In this document: positions 26,783-38,281 of the stretch, piece by piece
Position numbering within the stretch: the stretch's first letter is position 1
How the letters are laid out: every line of letters starts with the position of its first letter
From: Rhodanobacter sp. LX-99
GTDB taxonomy: Bacteria; Pseudomonadota; Gammaproteobacteria; Xanthomonadales; Rhodanobacteraceae
Assembly: GCF_018599185.1 (NCBI RefSeq)
Contig: NZ_JAHFVL010000001.1
Span: 1,364,001-1,428,000, forward strand
Direction of reading: 5' to 3'
DNA: 64,000 bases
Program-made: the position numbers and the translations under genes
Notes under the pieces: generated by a model
The model's input: the letters and a program-made list of their open reading frames with translations, nothing else
Told to the model about the DNA's origin: nothing
Databases searched by the model: none

Positions 26783-26960
26783 TCCTGCGCAGGCGCCGGC
26801 CGCACGTGCCGCATCCACGCACGGCCGGCCTGGCAACGCGCGCTGCGACAGGGTGGCGAATACGTCCTCGGCTGAATGGGCGACGCGGCCGCGCGCCGCT
26901 GTCCACGCCCCGCTCACGGCGGCGCTGGCAGCCTGTGATGCCAGCCTGAGGAGAACAGTC

Positions 26961-27293
26961 ATGCGCAACCGTGATGAGATCCAGCGCCAATTCCAGGACG
27001 CCGGCGAGCGTGCCGGCGAACGCGTGCGACACTACGCCGATGGCGCGGTCGAACGCGCGCATCATCTGTACGACCGCAGCCGCGAACTGCGCGCACGTTT
27101 CGGCCAGCACGGCGATTCCTACAGCCGCCGGCTGGCGCATGCGGCCGAGGATTTCGCCGACGAGGCGAACTACCACTACCGTCGCCTGCGTCGGCAGGTG
27201 AGTCGCCACCCGGCTGCCACGGCGGCGATCGTCGCCGGCACCATCGGCGCCTTCCTGCTGCTGCGCCGCGCGTTTCGCAGCGACGACGAATGA
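26961..27293 (+). CDS. small membrane-anchored helical protein (ElaB/YqjD-like pattern)
   Basis: 110 residues: a long charged amphipathic region (DEIQRQFQDAGERAGERVRHYADGAV...) followed by one C-terminal membrane helix (TAAIVAGTIGAFLLLRRAF) and an acidic tail. This resembles the ElaB/YqjD ribosome-associated tail-anchored proteins in layout, without strong identity. GAGGAG sits nine bases before the ATG. Function unknown. Confidence 0.7.
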   Translation: MRNRDEIQRQFQDAGERAGERVRHYADGAVERAHHLYDRSRELRARFGQHGDSYSRRLAHAAEDFADEANYHYRRLRRQVSRHPAATAAIVAGTIGAFLLLRRAFRSDDE

Positions 27294-27431
27294 ACGCCTG
27301 ACACCCGTCTGACTCCAGCGCTCTCGCACCGACGAAAACCCGCCCTGGGCGGTTCGTCGGCCGGCCCGCCGCCGCCACCGACGTGGCCTCGCCGCTGCTA
27401 AGCTGGCCGCCTCGTGCCACGACGGTCGCCC

Positions 27432-29048
27432 ATGCGCCAAAGAGACATTACCTTCCATCACCCCGTGGCGTTCTGGCTGGGCTGCGCGGCGGTGGTCGCG
27501 GGCGTACTGGCGCACCTGCCGATGCTGGCGATGGCCGCGCCGATGCATTACCAACTCGCCGGCATGCCGATGGACAACGCGATGCTGGTCGGCATGGCAC
27601 TGGTGCCGCTCGGCGTGCTGCTGGCCGGCTATGGCCTGATGCCGCGGATGGAGCAGATGCGGCGCACCCTGCATCCTGATCGCAGCCCGCTGCCATTCCA
27701 CGCCGCCGACCACGTACCGCTCAATCGCGAGCACTGGAAGCTGGTGACCGTGCTGACCGTCGCGCTGGCGGTAGACGTGATGAAGCCGGCCACCATTGGT
27801 TTTGCGATGCCGGGCATGTCGGCCGAATACGGCATCAGCGGCTCGACCGCCGGATGGCTGGCACTGTCGGCGCTGACCGGCACCGTGGTCGGCTCGATCG
27901 TGTGGGGCCGGCTCGGCGATCTGTTCGGTCGTCGCGCCACCATCCTGCTCTCGGCGCTGATGTTCATGGGTACCGCAATCTGCGGCGCGATGCCGGCGTT
28001 CGGCTGGAACCTGGTGATGTGCTTCATGATGGGCGCGGCCGCCGGCGGCATGCTGCCGATCACCTTCACCCTGATGGCCGAGACCATCCCGACCCGGCAC
28101 CGCGGCTGGCTGCTGGTGGCCCTGGGTGGCGTCGGCACCTCGGCCGGCTACCTGCTCGCCTCGGGCGCGGCCACGCTGTTCGAACCGACCTACAGCTGGC
28201 GTGCGCTATGGCTGCTCAACTTGCCCACCGGCGCGCTGATCGTGTTCCTCAACCGCTACATTCCCGAGTCGCCGCGCTTCCTCGCGCTGGCCGGACTGGA
28301 GGATCAGGCGCGCGCGGTGCTGCAGCGGTTCTCGGGCACGGCGGCACCGACGGCTGCGCCTGTCCACCCCACGGGCGAAGCGGCCCGGCCCGACCCGCAT
28401 GCCTCCGCCCGCATCGGCATGCGCCAGCTGCTGCGCGGAAGGCATGCGGCGATCAGCTGGGGGCTGATGATGTGCGCGGTGGCCTGGGGGCTGGCGAACT
28501 TCGGCTTCCTGCTGTGGCTGCCGGCGAACCTGGTCAAGCTGGGCATCGATGCGCAGGCCAGCGCCGCGCTGCTGGCGCGCTCGGCGATCCTGGCGCTGCC
28601 CGGCATCGGCGTGGTGGTGTGGTTCTACCAGCGCTGGAGCAGCATCCGCACCCTGGTGCTGTTCATCGGACTGACCGCGCTGTCCCTGCTGTTCTTCTTC
28701 GCGATCGCGCTGGCCAACCTGCACTCGACGACGCTGACCATCGTCGGCACGGTGGCGCTGCTGCTCAGCATCAGCGGGGTGATCGCCACGCTGATCCCGT
28801 ATGCGGCGGAGATCTACCCGGTGCACCTGCGCAGCACCGGCGCGGGGCTGATCGCCGGGGGCTCGAAGTTCGGCGGCATCCTCGGCGCGGTGATCGGCGT
28901 GGCCGGCCTGTTCGAGCACTTCATGCTGTCGGCGCTGCTGATCGCGCTGCCGATGGCAGTGGCCGGCTGGATGCTCGCGCGCAGCGGCATCGAGACGCGC
29001 GGCCACGGACTGGAAGCGATCCAGGACGCGCTGTCCCGGCCGTCGTGA
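27432..29048 (+). CDS. MFS transporter, sugar/aromatic acid type
   Basis: 538-residue permease. Two N-terminal hydrophobic segments (about 10-70) precede the 12-helix major facilitator core, which is unusual. Conserved: GSIVWGRLGDLFGRRATIL (loop 2-3), IPTRHRGWLLV (loop 4-5) and YIPESPRFLALAG after helix 6, the sugar-porter/aromatic-acid type signature. YAAEIYPVHLRSTGAG is the mirrored loop in the second half. The ATG at 27432 is preferred to a GTG six codons earlier. Substrate unknown. It is convergent with aceE. Confidence 0.88.
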   Translation: MRQRDITFHHPVAFWLGCAAVVAGVLAHLPMLAMAAPMHYQLAGMPMDNAMLVGMALVPLGVLLAGYGLMPRMEQMRRTLHPDRSPLPFHAADHVPLNREHWKLVTVLTVALAVDVMKPATIGFAMPGMSAEYGISGSTAGWLALSALTGTVVGSIVWGRLGDLFGRRATILLSALMFMGTAICGAMPAFGWNLVMCFMMGAAAGGMLPITFTLMAETIPTRHRGWLLVALGGVGTSAGYLLASGAATLFEPTYSWRALWLLNLPTGALIVFLNRYIPESPRFLALAGLEDQARAVLQRFSGTAAPTAAPVHPTGEAARPDPHASARIGMRQLLRGRHAAISWGLMMCAVAWGLANFGFLLWLPANLVKLGIDAQASAALLARSAILALPGIGVVVWFYQRWSSIRTLVLFIGLTALSLLFFFAIALANLHSTTLTIVGTVALLLSISGVIATLIPYAAEIYPVHLRSTGAGLIAGGSKFGGILGAVIGVAGLFEHFMLSALLIALPMAVAGWMLARSGIETRGHGLEAIQDALSRPS

Positions 29049-29074
29049 CCCCACCGCGGCGACACGGCGGGGTC
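29047..29074. terminator. possible bidirectional terminator between MFS gene and aceE
   Basis: GACCCCACCG and CGGCGGGGTC form a stem with one mismatch and an eight-base loop in the 33-base convergent gap. It lacks a T-run. Position suggests a shared terminator. Confidence 0.4.
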
Positions 29075-29081
29075 GGCGGCG

Positions 29082-31802
29082 TCACACCGTCAGCGGATTC
29101 GGCTTGTCCTGGTCGAGCTTGTATTCCTTGATCGCGCGGCTGACGTCCTTCGCGTTCACCTTGCCGTCCTTCGCCAGCGCGGCCAGCGCCGCGTGCGCGA
29201 TCCAGTAGCGATCGACCTCGAAGAACTCGCGCAGGTGCGCGCGGGTGTCCGAGCGGCCGAAGCCGTCGGTGCCCAGCACGGTGTAGCGCATGCCGTCGGG
29301 CAGGAACGCGCGGATCTGGTCGGCGTACTCGCGCACGTAGTCGGTGGCGGCGATCGCCGGGCCGGAGCGCCCGTCGAGCAGGCCGGTGACGTACGGCACG
29401 CGCTGCTCCGCTTCCGGATGCAGGCGGTTCCAGCGCTCGGCGTCGAAGCCGTCGCGGCGCAATTCGATGAAGCTGGGGCACGACCAGATGTCGGACTCGA
29501 CACCGAAGTCGTTCTTCAAAAGGTCGGCAGCCGCGATGACTTCGCGCAGGATCGTGCCCGAGCCGAGCAGCTGGACGCACGGCGCCTTGCTCTTGCCCTT
29601 GGCTTTGCCCGATTCCCCATTCCCGATTCCCGAATCCCGGAACAGGTACATGCCCTTGATGATGCCTTCCTCGCTGCCCTTGGGCAGGTCGGGGTGGCTG
29701 TAGTTCTCGTTCATCACGGTGACGTAGTAGTAGATGTCCTCCTGCTCCTGCATCATCCGGCGCACGCCGTCCTGCAGGATCACCGCCACTTCGTACGAGA
29801 AGGTCGGGTCGTACGACTTCACGTTCGGGATCGCGCCGGCCATCAGGTGCGAGTGGCCGTCCTCGTGCTGCAGGCCCTCGCCGTTCAGCGTGGTGCGGCC
29901 CGAAGTGCCGCCGACCAGGAAGCCGCGCGAGCGCATGTCGCCCGCGGCCCAGCACAGGTCGCCGATGCGCTGGAAGCCGAACATCGAGTAGTAGATGAAG
30001 AACGGCAGCATCGCCTGGTTGCTGACCGAGTAGCTGGTCGCCGCCGCCATCCACGACGCCATGCCGCCGGCCTCGCTGATGCCCTGCTGCAGCACCTGGC
30101 CCTTCTGGTCCTCGCGGTAATACAGCAGCTGGTCGGAATCCTGCGGCTTGTACTTCTGGCCGAACGGCGCGTAGATGCCGATCTGGCGGAACATGCCTTC
30201 CATGCCGAACGTGCGCGCCTCGTCGGCCACGATCGGCACGATCCGCTCGCCCAGCTGCTTGTCGCGCAGCAGCAGGTTGATGCCGCGCACCAGCGCCATC
30301 GTGGTGGAGATCTCGCGCTCGCCGGTGCCCTTGGTGATCTGCTCGAACGCGGCCAGCTCCGGCGCCTTCAGCTTGGCGTCGGCCTTGCGCCGGCGCTGCG
30401 GCAACGCGCCGCCGAGCGCCTGGCGGCGCTCCAGCATGTACTGCACTTCCGGCGAGTCCTTGCCCGGGTGGTAGTACGGCACGTCGTGCAGCTTGTCGTC
30501 GGGAATCGGAATCTGGAAGCGGTCGCGGAAATGCCGCACCGACTCGTCGTCCAGCTTCTTCTGCTGGTGGGTGGGGTTCTGCGACTCGCCGGCCGCGCCC
30601 ATGCCGTAGCCCTTGACCGTCTTGGCCAGGATCACCGTGGGCATGCCCTGGGTGTTCACCGCCGTGTGATAGGCCGCGTAGACCTTGTGCGGATCATGGC
30701 CGCCGCGGTTCAGCCGCCAGATGTCGTCGTCGCTGAGGTTGGCGACCATCTCGCGCGTCTCCGGGTATTTGCCGAAGAAGTGCTCGCGCGTATACGCGCC
30801 GCCGAACGCCTTGCACGCCTGATACTCGCCGTCGACGGTTTCCATCATCAGCTTGCGCAGCACGCCCTTGCTGTCGCGCGCCAGAAGCGGATCCCAGTAG
30901 CTGCCCCAGACCACCTTGAGCGCGTTCCAACCGGCGCCGCGGAACACGCCTTCCAGTTCCTGGATGATCTTGCCGTTGCCGCGCACCGGGCCGTCCAGCC
31001 GCTGCAGGTTGCAGTTGATCACGAAGATCAGGTTGTCCAGGCCCTCGCGGCCGGCCAGCGAGATCGCGCCGAGCGACTCCGGCTCGTCGCATTCGCCGTC
31101 GCCCATGAAGCACCAGACCTTGCGGTCGCTCTTCGGCACCAGCCCGCGGTGTTCGAGGTACTTGAAGAACTGCGCCTGGTAGATCGCCTGGATCGGGCCC
31201 AGCCCCATCGACACCGTCGGCACCTGCCAGTAGTCCGGCATCAGCCACGGGTGCGGGTACGACGACAGCGCGCGGCCATGGCCGGCCACTTCCATGCGGA
31301 ACAGGTCGAGCTGGTCCTCGGCCAGGCGGCCTTCGAGGAACGAGCGCGCGTAGATGCCCGGGCTGGAATGGCCCTGGTGCAGCACCAGGTCGCCCGGGTG
31401 ATCGGCGCTCGGCGCGCGCCAGAAATGGTTGAAGCCGACGTCGTACAGCGTCGCGCTGGAAGCGAAGCTGGCGATGTGCCCGCCCAGCTCGCCCGGCTTG
31501 CGGTTTGCGCGCACCACCATCGCCATCGCGTTCCAGCGGATCAGCGAGCGGATGCGCCATTCCATCGCGGCATCACCGGGGCTCTTCGCTTCCTGGCTGG
31601 GCGCGATCGTGTTGACGTATTCGGTGGTCGGGTTGAACGGCAGGTAGCCACCCGAACGGCGGGTGGTGTCGACCATCTTCTCCAGCAGGAAATGCGCGCG
31701 TTCGGTGCCGTCGTGATGGATCACCGCGTCGAGCGAGTCGATCCACTCCCGGGTTTCGGTGGGGTCGATGTCCTGGTTGAGGATGTCGTCGAGCTGATCC
31801 AT
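29082..31802 (-). CDS. aceE: pyruvate dehydrogenase E1 (homodimeric type)
   Basis: 906-residue thiamine-diphosphate enzyme that decarboxylates pyruvate and acetylates lipoyl domains of E2/E3. The ThDP motif is GDGECDEPESLGAISLA followed by NCNLQRLDGPVRGN. The central domain has MEGMFRQIGIYAPFGQ and QEQEDIYYYVTVMNENY. GGAG lies eight bases before the ATG at 31802, which starts the usual MDQLDDILN. About 12 extra residues (GIGNGESGKAKGKSK, near 719-735), coded by repeat-like DNA, interrupt the segment before VQLLGSGTILREV. aceE lies 22 kb from aceF-lpd. Confidence 0.96.
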   Translation of the reverse strand: MDQLDDILNQDIDPTETREWIDSLDAVIHHDGTERAHFLLEKMVDTTRRSGGYLPFNPTTEYVNTIAPSQEAKSPGDAAMEWRIRSLIRWNAMAMVVRANRKPGELGGHIASFASSATLYDVGFNHFWRAPSADHPGDLVLHQGHSSPGIYARSFLEGRLAEDQLDLFRMEVAGHGRALSSYPHPWLMPDYWQVPTVSMGLGPIQAIYQAQFFKYLEHRGLVPKSDRKVWCFMGDGECDEPESLGAISLAGREGLDNLIFVINCNLQRLDGPVRGNGKIIQELEGVFRGAGWNALKVVWGSYWDPLLARDSKGVLRKLMMETVDGEYQACKAFGGAYTREHFFGKYPETREMVANLSDDDIWRLNRGGHDPHKVYAAYHTAVNTQGMPTVILAKTVKGYGMGAAGESQNPTHQQKKLDDESVRHFRDRFQIPIPDDKLHDVPYYHPGKDSPEVQYMLERRQALGGALPQRRRKADAKLKAPELAAFEQITKGTGEREISTTMALVRGINLLLRDKQLGERIVPIVADEARTFGMEGMFRQIGIYAPFGQKYKPQDSDQLLYYREDQKGQVLQQGISEAGGMASWMAAATSYSVSNQAMLPFFIYYSMFGFQRIGDLCWAAGDMRSRGFLVGGTSGRTTLNGEGLQHEDGHSHLMAGAIPNVKSYDPTFSYEVAVILQDGVRRMMQEQEDIYYYVTVMNENYSHPDLPKGSEEGIIKGMYLFRDSGIGNGESGKAKGKSKAPCVQLLGSGTILREVIAAADLLKNDFGVESDIWSCPSFIELRRDGFDAERWNRLHPEAEQRVPYVTGLLDGRSGPAIAATDYVREYADQIRAFLPDGMRYTVLGTDGFGRSDTRAHLREFFEVDRYWIAHAALAALAKDGKVNAKDVSRAIKEYKLDQDKPNPLTV
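29608..29643. repeat. repeat-like insertion inside aceE
   Basis: Tandem near-copies of ATTCCC: GATTCCCCATTCCCGATTCC followed by CGAATCCCGG. It resembles the short 'GATTCCCGATTCCCG' repeats seen between genes in Xanthomonadales. It is in frame and read on the minus strand as RDSGIGNGESG. Absent from E. coli AceE at the same place. Judged by eye. Confidence 0.65.
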
Positions 31803-31969
31803 GAAGATTCTCCGCGGCGCCGTTGCAGCGCTCATGCTTGAGGGGGTACCCGCCGCCGGGGGATTGCGGCGGGATCAACGTCCAAGTCTAGCCGTTGGGC
31901 CCGAGGGTCGCCAATGCAGATTCCATGCGGCGGCGCACGGCGGCGGGGCCACCGGCGCCAGGCGGGCGG

Positions 31970-34261
<2,292 letters not shown>

Positions 34262-34290
34262 TGGATACGTTTTGTCGGTGAAGGGAAGTC

Positions 34291-34308
34291 CATCCGCCGC
34301 GGCGGATG
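34291..34308. promoter_or_regulatory. palindrome upstream of maeB
   Basis: An 18-base perfect palindrome, CATCCGCCGCGGCGGATG, extended by partly matching GGAAGTC/GACTTTCC arms, lies 29 bases before the maeB ATG. It could end transcripts of the upstream QEGLA gene or act as an operator for maeB. Confidence 0.4.
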
Positions 34309-34374
34309 ACTTTCCGTGATGTTAGCACCGGGGCGGCCTGCGCCGGCCCGTTCTTGCGGCGCTACGCCGCGCTC

Positions 34375-35673
34375 CTAGACGCTCTGCAGCAGTTCGTCGC
34401 CATGTACCCGGTTCAACTGGATGCCGTTGATGAAGACCGAGAACGCCAGCTTGCCGGCCAGTCCATGCACGTGCTGCATCCACGGCGGCAGCCAGCGCGG
34501 CGGCAGGATCGCGCCGGATTCGAAGTGCGGCTGCAACGCGACCACGTCATGCAGGGTCAGCTTGCCAGCGAACAGGTGGCGCAGCAGATCCATCCGCCGC
34601 TGCTTCAACGCCAGGCGGAAGAACGTGTGCACGGTGAGCAGGCCGGACAGGTAGACGTTGTCCTTGGCGAACGCCGCGCCGCCGCCCAGCGGCACGCCGC
34701 GGAACACGCGCTGGGCCGAATGGAAGCTGTCCGCCGCGCTCTGCCCGCAGGCGCTGAAGTACTTGTAGACCTCGACGAAGTCGGCGCCGCCGAGCGCCAT
34801 GTCGATCGCCAGGATGCGCAGGCTGATGCGCTTGAGCCGGGTGATGTCGATCGCGCCGGACATCAGCTCGGCGAACACCGCCAGGCCTTCCTGGGTCGCG
34901 GTGACCCGCGGCGAGGTGCGCGCCAGCGAGGCCAGCAGCGGCTGCCGGCGGCCGTTCAACGCGGTCAGCGAATGCACGAACGCCTCGTGCGCCAGCAGCT
35001 GGTGGCGATCGTATTCGCTGAAGCTGGCGCCGCCGCGCAGGCGGATGCGGGTGGCGCCGGCGGCCGCCTTGGCGGTCAGCTCGGGATCGACCTCGACGTT
35101 GATCGTGCCGGCGCCGAAGAACTCGTCCAGGGTGGCGGCCAGGTCGCCGCGCAGCACGTCGGCCGGCACGTTCACGCAGCTGTCGTCGGCCAGCAGGTCC
35201 GCGCCCAGCTCGTCGGACAATTCGACGAAGTAGCGCGCCGCATCGAGGTTGCTGCGCCGGCTGCCGGGGATCATGTCGTCTGGACGTCCATACAGCGCGA
35301 TCGACGGCGCGGTGACGCCGGCCGTGCCGACCGATTCCAGCATCTCGGCGGCAATGCGCCAGGATTCGGCGGTGCGGCGCAGGTAGTCGCCCAGCGGGTC
35401 GATCTCCGCACCCTCGGCCGCCGCCGCCTCGATCGCCGCCAGCTCGGCGCGCGCCGCGGACAGGTCCGGCCGCGTGTAGCTCACGTCCGGCAAGGCGAAG
35501 CGACCCTTGTCGTAGGCCTCGATCATGCGGCCTTCCAGCGACGCCGGCCACGCCACCGTGGGCAGGATGTGGATGCCGCGCACCGCCGCCAGCAGGCGCT
35601 GGTCGAGCGCGGCGTAGCGCTGCAGCCCGGGCGCGACGGTACCGTCCGATGCGTTCATCGCGCGGCCCTGCAT
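34375..35673 (-). CDS. QEGLA-motif protein (DUF1704, putative metallopeptidase)
   Basis: 432-residue cytosolic protein. The motif ATQEGLAVFAELMSG gives the family its name ('flavohemoglobin expression-modulating QEGLA motif protein'). Upstream, LLAHEAFVHSLTALNG offers an HExxxH zinc motif; together with the Glu of QEG it makes the metal site shared with the eukaryotic MATCAP tubulin carboxypeptidases. Two in-frame ATGs (35673 and 35658) are possible and I list the longer. It follows rsgA on the same strand after 128 bases. A peptide target in bacteria is not known. Confidence 0.85.
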   Translation of the reverse strand: MQGRAMNASDGTVAPGLQRYAALDQRLLAAVRGIHILPTVAWPASLEGRMIEAYDKGRFALPDVSYTRPDLSAARAELAAIEAAAAEGAEIDPLGDYLRRTAESWRIAAEMLESVGTAGVTAPSIALYGRPDDMIPGSRRSNLDAARYFVELSDELGADLLADDSCVNVPADVLRGDLAATLDEFFGAGTINVEVDPELTAKAAAGATRIRLRGGASFSEYDRHQLLAHEAFVHSLTALNGRRQPLLASLARTSPRVTATQEGLAVFAELMSGAIDITRLKRISLRILAIDMALGGADFVEVYKYFSACGQSAADSFHSAQRVFRGVPLGGGAAFAKDNVYLSGLLTVHTFFRLALKQRRMDLLRHLFAGKLTLHDVVALQPHFESGAILPPRWLPPWMQHVHGLAGKLAFSVFINGIQLNRVHGDELLQSV

Positions 35674-35801
35674 GACGAGCCGGTACGACCTCCCGGCTCG
35701 GAATATGACGACGACAACCGACGCATGCCTGCGCTCCGCTACGACGATGCCGCGATACTAGATGCTTTGGCGCGCCTCGTGCGCAAGCCGAGCGCGCCGG
35801 C

Positions 35802-36857
35802 TCAGTCCCGCTCGCGCTGCCCGCGATGGCCGTGCGGCCGCTCGATCGGCCGGCCGCCACGCTGGCGGCGCAGGCGCGCTTCCAGCGTCGCCGCCTGCTC
35901 CTCGCGCTCGTCGTGCAGCTTGAGGAAGTTGCGCCAGCGCCCGGGCGCCAGTTCGCCACTGTCGAGCGCCACCTGTATCGCGCAGCCCGGCTCGCTGCCG
36001 TGGCCGCAATCGGCGAAACGGCATTGCTCGGCCAGCGCCTCGATGTCGGCGAACAGGTCGAGGTTTTCCTCGCCGGTGAGCTTCAGCTCGCGCATCCCCG
36101 GCGTGTCGATCAGGCAGCCACCGCTGGGCAACTGCAGCAGGGCGCGATGGGTGGTGGTGTGGCGGCCGCGGCTGTCGTGGCTGCGCACTTCGGCGGTGGC
36201 CATGCGTGCCGTGCCGAGCAGGGTATTGGTCAGGGTCGACTTGCCGGCGCCGGAGGAGCCGACCAGCACCGCGCTGTCGCCCGGCTGCAGGTACGCCGCC
36301 AGCTGCGCCACGCTGGCCGGGTCCTTGCCGTTCAGTGCATGGATCGGCGTCGCGGCGGGCAGCCGCGCACGCAACGCCGCGATCTGCGCCGCGGCGTCCT
36401 CGCGCGTGTCCAGCTTGCTCAGCAGCACCACCGGCTGCGCACCGGAATCTTCGGTCAACGACAGGTAGCGTTCGATCCGCGCCGGGTTGAAGTCGCCATC
36501 CAGTCCGGTCAGTACCAGCACGTAGTCGATGTTGGTGGCGATCAGCTGCCGCTCGTAGCGCTCGCCGGCCGCCGCGCGCGACAGCACCGTGCGCCGCGCC
36601 AGCACGTTGACGATGTGCGGCGGCTTGCCCGCCTCGACCTCGACGAAGTCGCCGACCACCGGCCGCTCGGCCGGGTCGATGCCGCGCTTGAGGAAACGCC
36701 CGTCCGGCTGCGCGCCGAACAGGGTCCCGCCGTCGTGCAGCTCATAGCCGGCGCGATGCTGGGCCACGACCCGCGCCAGGCGCAAACCGGCGGCCGGCAG
36801 CGCATCACCGCGCCAGCCGATGCGGCGCAGGCGTTCGATCGTTTCGGCATCGCTCAT
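35802..36857 (-). CDS. rsgA: ribosome small-subunit GTPase RsgA
   Basis: 351-residue GTPase that helps mature the 30S subunit. Circularly permuted G motifs appear in the expected order: G4 as LSKLD (the usual Asn replaced by Ser), then G1 GSSGAGKST, G2 within TTTHR, and G3 DTPGMREL. An N-terminal OB fold (RPVVGDFVEVE) precedes and a C-terminal zinc knuckle follows (CRFADCGHGSEPGC). The ATG at 36857 begins the natural N-terminus. It is divergent from the aminotransferase gene (171-base gap). Confidence 0.95.
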   Translation of the reverse strand: MSDAETIERLRRIGWRGDALPAAGLRLARVVAQHRAGYELHDGGTLFGAQPDGRFLKRGIDPAERPVVGDFVEVEAGKPPHIVNVLARRTVLSRAAAGERYERQLIATNIDYVLVLTGLDGDFNPARIERYLSLTEDSGAQPVVLLSKLDTREDAAAQIAALRARLPAATPIHALNGKDPASVAQLAAYLQPGDSAVLVGSSGAGKSTLTNTLLGTARMATAEVRSHDSRGRHTTTHRALLQLPSGGCLIDTPGMRELKLTGEENLDLFADIEALAEQCRFADCGHGSEPGCAIQVALDSGELAPGRWRNFLKLHDEREEQAATLEARLRRQRGGRPIERPHGHRGQRERD

Positions 36858-37028
36858 GGGGAAGTTCAGTCGGCTCGGTCCGGTGATTATGCCTTGCCTG
36901 AAGATTGCCCGACGATGAACCGGAATCCGGCCCAAAAGATGCTCGCGCTGCACTGCACCACGCTGCTAGCATCAAGCCGCCGGCGGCACGCCCGCCTGTC
37001 GACCTCAACCTGCACAAGGACACCGGCG

Positions 37029-38273
37029 TTGGCCTCGATCACACCCAGTGCGCACCTGGCGGACGTGCGCTACGAAATCCGCGGTGCACTGACCCGGCGC
37101 GCGCGCGAACTGGAGGCTGCCGGCCTCGACATCATCAAGCTCAACATCGGCAACCCCGGCCGCTACGGCTTCGCGGCGCCGGCGCACCTGCGCGAGGCGA
37201 TCGCCGGCCACCTGCACGAGAGCGAGGCCTACGGCCACGAACAAGGCCTGGAACTCGCCCGCGAGGCGATTGCCGCGCAGCAGCGCGCACGTGGCGGCCA
37301 GGGCGTCGAACCCGAGCGCATCTTCATCGGCAACGGCGTCAGCGAGCTGATCGACCTGTCGCTGCGCGCCCTGCTGCAGGCCGGCGACGAGGTGTTGCTG
37401 CCGAGCCCGGACTACCCGCTGTGGAGCGCCGCCACCATCCTCAACGGCGGCCAGCCGCGCTACTACCGCTGCCTCGCCCGCCACGGCCACCTGCCCGATC
37501 CGGACGAGATCGAGGCGCTGATCACGCCGCGTACCCGGGCCCTGGTGCTGATCAACCCGAACAACCCGACCGGCGCGGTCTATCCGCGCGCGCTGCTGGA
37601 ACGACTGGTGGCGATCGCGGCGCGGCATCGCCTGCTGCTGCTGTCCGACGAGATCTACGACGAGATCCTGTACGACGGCGCCACCTTCCAGCCGCTGGCC
37701 GAAGTGGCCGACGAGTGGCCCTGCCTCAGCTTCGGCGGCTTGTCCAAGGTGCATCGCGCCTGCGGCTACCGGGTCGGCTGGATGAGCCTGTCCGGCGATC
37801 CCGCGCGCAGCGCGGCCTATCGCGATGCGTTGCAGCTGCTGGCCGCACTGCGCCTGTGCGCAAACGTCACCGCGCAATGGGCGGTGCTGCCTGCGCTGCA
37901 GGATGCGCCGACGATCGGCACGCTGACCGCTCCCGGCGGCCGCCTGCACGAGGCGCGCCGGGTCGTGCTGGAAGGCGTCGCCGCCAGCGACTACCTGGAA
38001 CTGGTGGCTCCGGAAGGCGCCCTGTACGCGTTCCCGCAGGTGCGCGCCGACCGCCTCGCCGGCTTCGACGACGAGGCCTTCGCGCTGCGCCTGCTGGAAG
38101 AGGAATCGGTGCTGGTGGTGCCCGGCAGCAGCTTCAACGTGCCGCGCAGCCGCCACTTCCGGCTGACCCTGCTGCCGCCGCCCCCGCAATTGCGCGAAGT
38201 GTTCGTGCGGATCGAGCGGGTGCTGGCGGGCATGGCGCGCGAGCAGTCGCCATCCGCCGCCGCGGTGGCCTGA
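37029..38273 (+). CDS. AlaA-type PLP aminotransferase
   Basis: 414-residue class I/II aminotransferase; AlaA in E. coli makes alanine from pyruvate and glutamate. Seen: LADVRYEIRGAL at the start, NIGNP, PSPDYPLWSAA, NPNNPTGAVY, SDEIYDEILYDG and the PLP lysine in GGLSKVHRACGYRVGW (Lys240). I chose a TTG start at 37029 because AAGGA lies eight bases upstream and the family begins there. An in-frame ATG about 115 bases upstream would add about 38 unconserved residues. The SGNH hydrolase follows after eight bases. Confidence 0.88.
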   Translation: MASITPSAHLADVRYEIRGALTRRARELEAAGLDIIKLNIGNPGRYGFAAPAHLREAIAGHLHESEAYGHEQGLELAREAIAAQQRARGGQGVEPERIFIGNGVSELIDLSLRALLQAGDEVLLPSPDYPLWSAATILNGGQPRYYRCLARHGHLPDPDEIEALITPRTRALVLINPNNPTGAVYPRALLERLVAIAARHRLLLLSDEIYDEILYDGATFQPLAEVADEWPCLSFGGLSKVHRACGYRVGWMSLSGDPARSAAYRDALQLLAALRLCANVTAQWAVLPALQDAPTIGTLTAPGGRLHEARRVVLEGVAASDYLELVAPEGALYAFPQVRADRLAGFDDEAFALRLLEEESVLVVPGSSFNVPRSRHFRLTLLPPPPQLREVFVRIERVLAGMAREQSPSAAAVA

Positions 38274-38281
38274 GCCGCGCC

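Noticed and set aside
23927..26968. About 1000-codon minus-strand open frame opposite the DDAH-like and GH43 genes
   Set aside because: Antisense shadow; both genes on the plus strand have catalytic motifs.
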